64,000 bases of DNA from positions 7,687,357 to 7,751,356 of the forward strand of contig NC_081340.1 in the NCBI RefSeq assembly GCF_022539665.2. Reading direction: 5' to 3'. The stretch comes from Daphnia carinata. Lineage: Eukaryota > Arthropoda > Branchiopoda > Diplostraca > Daphniidae. Below are positions 61,949 to 64,000 of the stretch, piece by piece. How positions within the stretch are numbered: the stretch's first letter is position 1; each line of letters starts with the position of its first letter. The position numbers and the translations under genes are program-made. The notes under the pieces are model-generated. The model was not told the origin of the DNA. It worked only from the letters and a program-made list of their open reading frames with translations, and did not search any database.

Positions 61949-63002
61949 TTACTCGTTGGGGTCATCAGACACTTTGAAGGTGCTAGCCAAAGGCACAATT
62001 CCACTGTCTTGAATCACAACTCGCTTGAGGGGTTTGTCTCCGTTATCGGTTTTTGTGTTTCCAATGGTCATGAGAACATCCATTCCCTCGATAACCTAAG
62101 ACCATATTAGGCATAACGCAAATTAGCATCCAACACTATTCTGAAATTGCAGTCTATTACCTTTCCAAAGACAACATGTTTTCCGTCCAACCATGGAGTG
62201 GGAATCAATGTAATGAAAAATTGAGATCCATTTGTATCTTGGCCTAGGTTAGTTCAACAAAGTAATCGCCAATAAATTTTGTTTTTCAGGTAATCTTTTT
62301 TCTTGCACAATTGTATTGAATTCTAGAAGAAAAAAAAAACTCACCAGAGTTGGCCATGCTCAAGAAACCAGCAGATCCATGCTTGGCCTTGAAGTTCTCA
62401 TCAGGAAATGACTCTCCAAATTTGCTAATAGAACCTAAACCATTCCCAGAGATAACATCTCCACCTGCAAGATAGGTAACAAACAAATTGTGGGGTTAGT
62501 CACAGGTAAGCCATACAACTTCAAGACATTTAGGTGATAATTTAATGATTTTTGGAATCCTTAGAAATACAAATGACATTCAAAATGTTCACTTTTTCTT
62601 GAGGAAAAAGAAATTCTACTGGGATGTTAATAAAAAATATTACGTTAAGATTGGAACTTGCCTTGAATCATAAAATTTCTGATAACCCTGTGGAAGTGAG
62701 AACCAGCATATTTTTTGCCAGAAATGCCAGTAGTGGCAAGTGTTTTGAAATTATCTACAGTTTTAGGGACATCTTCGCCAAAAAGTCCTATCACAATTCG
62801 TCCAGCTTTTTCATTTCCAATGGCAATGTCAAAATACACTTGGTCAGTGATGGTAAAGTATGTGGCCTAAAGAAAAATGAACATATAATTTTAGTTGAGA
62901 TGGTAAAAGTAGTAACGAAAACATAAAGAAAAAACAAACTCTTATTACATTAGAAAAAGCAAAACAGCAGATTCCAATTAAAGTTACTAAGATGCAATTC
63001 AT
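61949..63002 (-). CDS. Secretory-pathway peptidyl-prolyl cis-trans isomerase (cyclophilin B-like), complete
   Basis: Cyclophilin that speeds proline isomerisation during folding of secreted proteins. Five exons in transcript order: 62949-63002, 62662-62866, 62345-62464, 62161-62243, 61949-62095. They total 609 nt, or 202 residues. Residues 1-18 ([18 protein letters not shown]) form a signal peptide on their own exon. The cyclophilin fold follows: [32 protein letters not shown], the catalytic-Arg motif [44 protein letters not shown] and [12 protein letters not shown]. The C terminus DDPNE lacks a KDEL signal, as in PPIB. The intron after FMIQ-G starts with GC (CAAG-GCAAGT) and ends with AG; only this reading gives the intact IQGGD motif. 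All other introns are GT-AG. Confidence 0.95.
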
Positions 63003-63773
63003 ATTGCGTTTCAATAAAAACCACTTATTGCCAACTGATTTCTATCGCTTCCAAAAAAAAAAGGAAGACGTTTTACGTTGGCAGACAAGGAAGTTCTGAA
63101 ACATACACAGAACACTTGCGACTTGTCATTGTTAAGACAACTGTTTACAGTTGCCGCTAGGCATCATTGGTAAATTAAGGCTACCATCTAGCGGGCTTCA
63201 CCAGAAGGGCTCGGAAAGGAAGGCGGTTGTTTTCGAAACTGAAAATACAAAAATAAACGAAACAGTAAAACCATGAAAAATTAAAACTTAACACTCACTG
63301 TCAAATTAAGAGATAAATTAAAAAAAAAAAATCGTGAACTGGTTTCATTTATTTAACACTGCAAGAAAAAAAAGGTTGATAATAATAAAATAACCAAACA
63401 GAAGAATAGTTGGTTCTGTTCGCTTAGGTTGGCCATGTTGCATGGAATTTAGATACATAAAGTTTAACGCGAAAAAAACAGGAAGAGAAGCATCCCACAG
63501 TATTTAAGAGTTACGTTATATCGGCAAGATATAAAACTTTTTCATTTTCCTGGTACCAACTAACATGAGACGGTGATGGCATGATTCTGAATGTAACCAT
63601 GCGTGCACCACATGTCGCATCCTCCTCTATAACGGAACACGGAGCGGTAGTACACCATTATTATCCTTTAAAACATTTGCGTTTCACTGTACGTTGATTA
63701 AACGTTTTCGCGTAATTCTCAATACGTTGAATTTCTACGTGCCTGTCCAATCGAAATGACTAGATGTGGACAT
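63003..63773. other. Cyclophilin upstream region and 3' flank of the edge gene
   Basis: No gene recognised. It should hold the cyclophilin promoter (right of 63002) and the 3' UTR of the minus-strand gene at the right edge; a minus-strand AATAAA lies near 63350. Confidence 0.4.
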
Positions 63774-64000
63774 TTTACCCCAGATTCTGGTTAACGTCAG
63801 ATCCTTACAAGAAGCAAAAAAAGTCTGTTAAATATTGTCAGGTTTTAAAAAAAATTAGACTGTCAAGTTGTTAAAAAAATTAATTCAATTTACCGATGAC
63901 TGGTGGACACTGCTTGTTTTTTACTGTGTTGAGAATCAACAGAAGGATATTTTCCAACATTTGAAGGTGTTCATTCTTTTCCCAGTTTGTAAAAATGGGG
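63774..64000 (-). CDS. C-terminal exons of an unidentified gene, cut by the window edge
   Basis: Two minus-strand exons join in frame: 63894 to beyond 64000, and 63774-63803. The edge exon reads FTNWEKNEHLQMLENILLLI then LNTVKNKQCPPVI. After a GT-AG intron the final exon adds GSDVNQNLG and a TAA stop. The junction is phase 1 with a good donor (ATCG-GTAAAT) and an acceptor ending in GTAAG. The helical stretch followed by CPP gives no family I can name. Only the last ~45 residues are visible. Confidence 0.5.

Noticed and set aside
63560-63665. Minus-strand open piece with RGGCDMWCTHGYIQ
   Set aside because: It looked like a Cys-rich terminal exon, but the neighbouring gene already ends at 63774-63776, so it most likely lies in 3' UTR or spacer.

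Overview
The window reads as nuclear DNA of an arthropod, most likely a cladoceran crustacean of the Daphnia type. Genes are split by short GT-AG introns, mostly 55-120 bases. The proteins are animal orthologues (UBR5/hyd, CFAP57, allantoicase, a whirlin/dyschronic-like PDZ protein, secretory cyclophilin), and one gene is a small IRE1-like kinase. The taxon is inferred from gene content and intron style only.

Layout. 1-7810 (+) holds the C-terminal ~2404 codons of the giant E3 ubiquitin ligase UBR5 in nine exons, with UBR box, MLLE and HECT regions. 9272-14442 (+) is a complete 17-exon CFAP57, a ciliary WD40/coiled-coil protein (1210 residues by my splicing). 15658-18230 (+) is a complete 10-exon allantoicase. 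18503-19917 (-) is a convergent 6-exon gene for an unrecognised coiled-coil protein. 20.8-22.3 kb is noncoding and carries diverged internal duplications.

22.7-39.4 kb is a decayed accessory block. It has an isolated heme-peroxidase exon, a GGACT-like fragment, a UDP-glycosyltransferase pseudogene, and adjoining vasa-like and POLD1-like pseudogenes that keep intron structure. It also holds tRNA-derived SINE-like copies, a hairpin MITE family starting TATGGCAATCC, a pair of ~430-bp inverted repeats, a probable piggyBac-type MITE and a 23-bp minisatellite.

40.7-50.5 kb (-) is a short whirlin/dyschronic-like gene (harmonin-N-like region plus one PDZ domain) with a 31-nt microexon. Its largest intron contains a candidate two-exon gene for a 77-residue protein on the other strand. 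About 41.4-59.4 kb is packed with poly(A)/poly(T) runs and microsatellites. 59498-60465 (+) encodes an IRE1-type kinase domain alone, with HRD changed to HRG. 61949-63002 (-) is a complete signal-peptide cyclophilin with one GC-AG intron. The last two exons of an unidentified minus-strand gene run off the right edge.

The intact genes look like unrelated housekeeping, ciliary and metabolic genes; I see no operon or cassette logic. No clear new multi-gene system was found. The best leads are the kinase with the lost catalytic aspartate, the nested gene, the vasa/POLD1 pseudogene pair and the repeat families of the accessory block.
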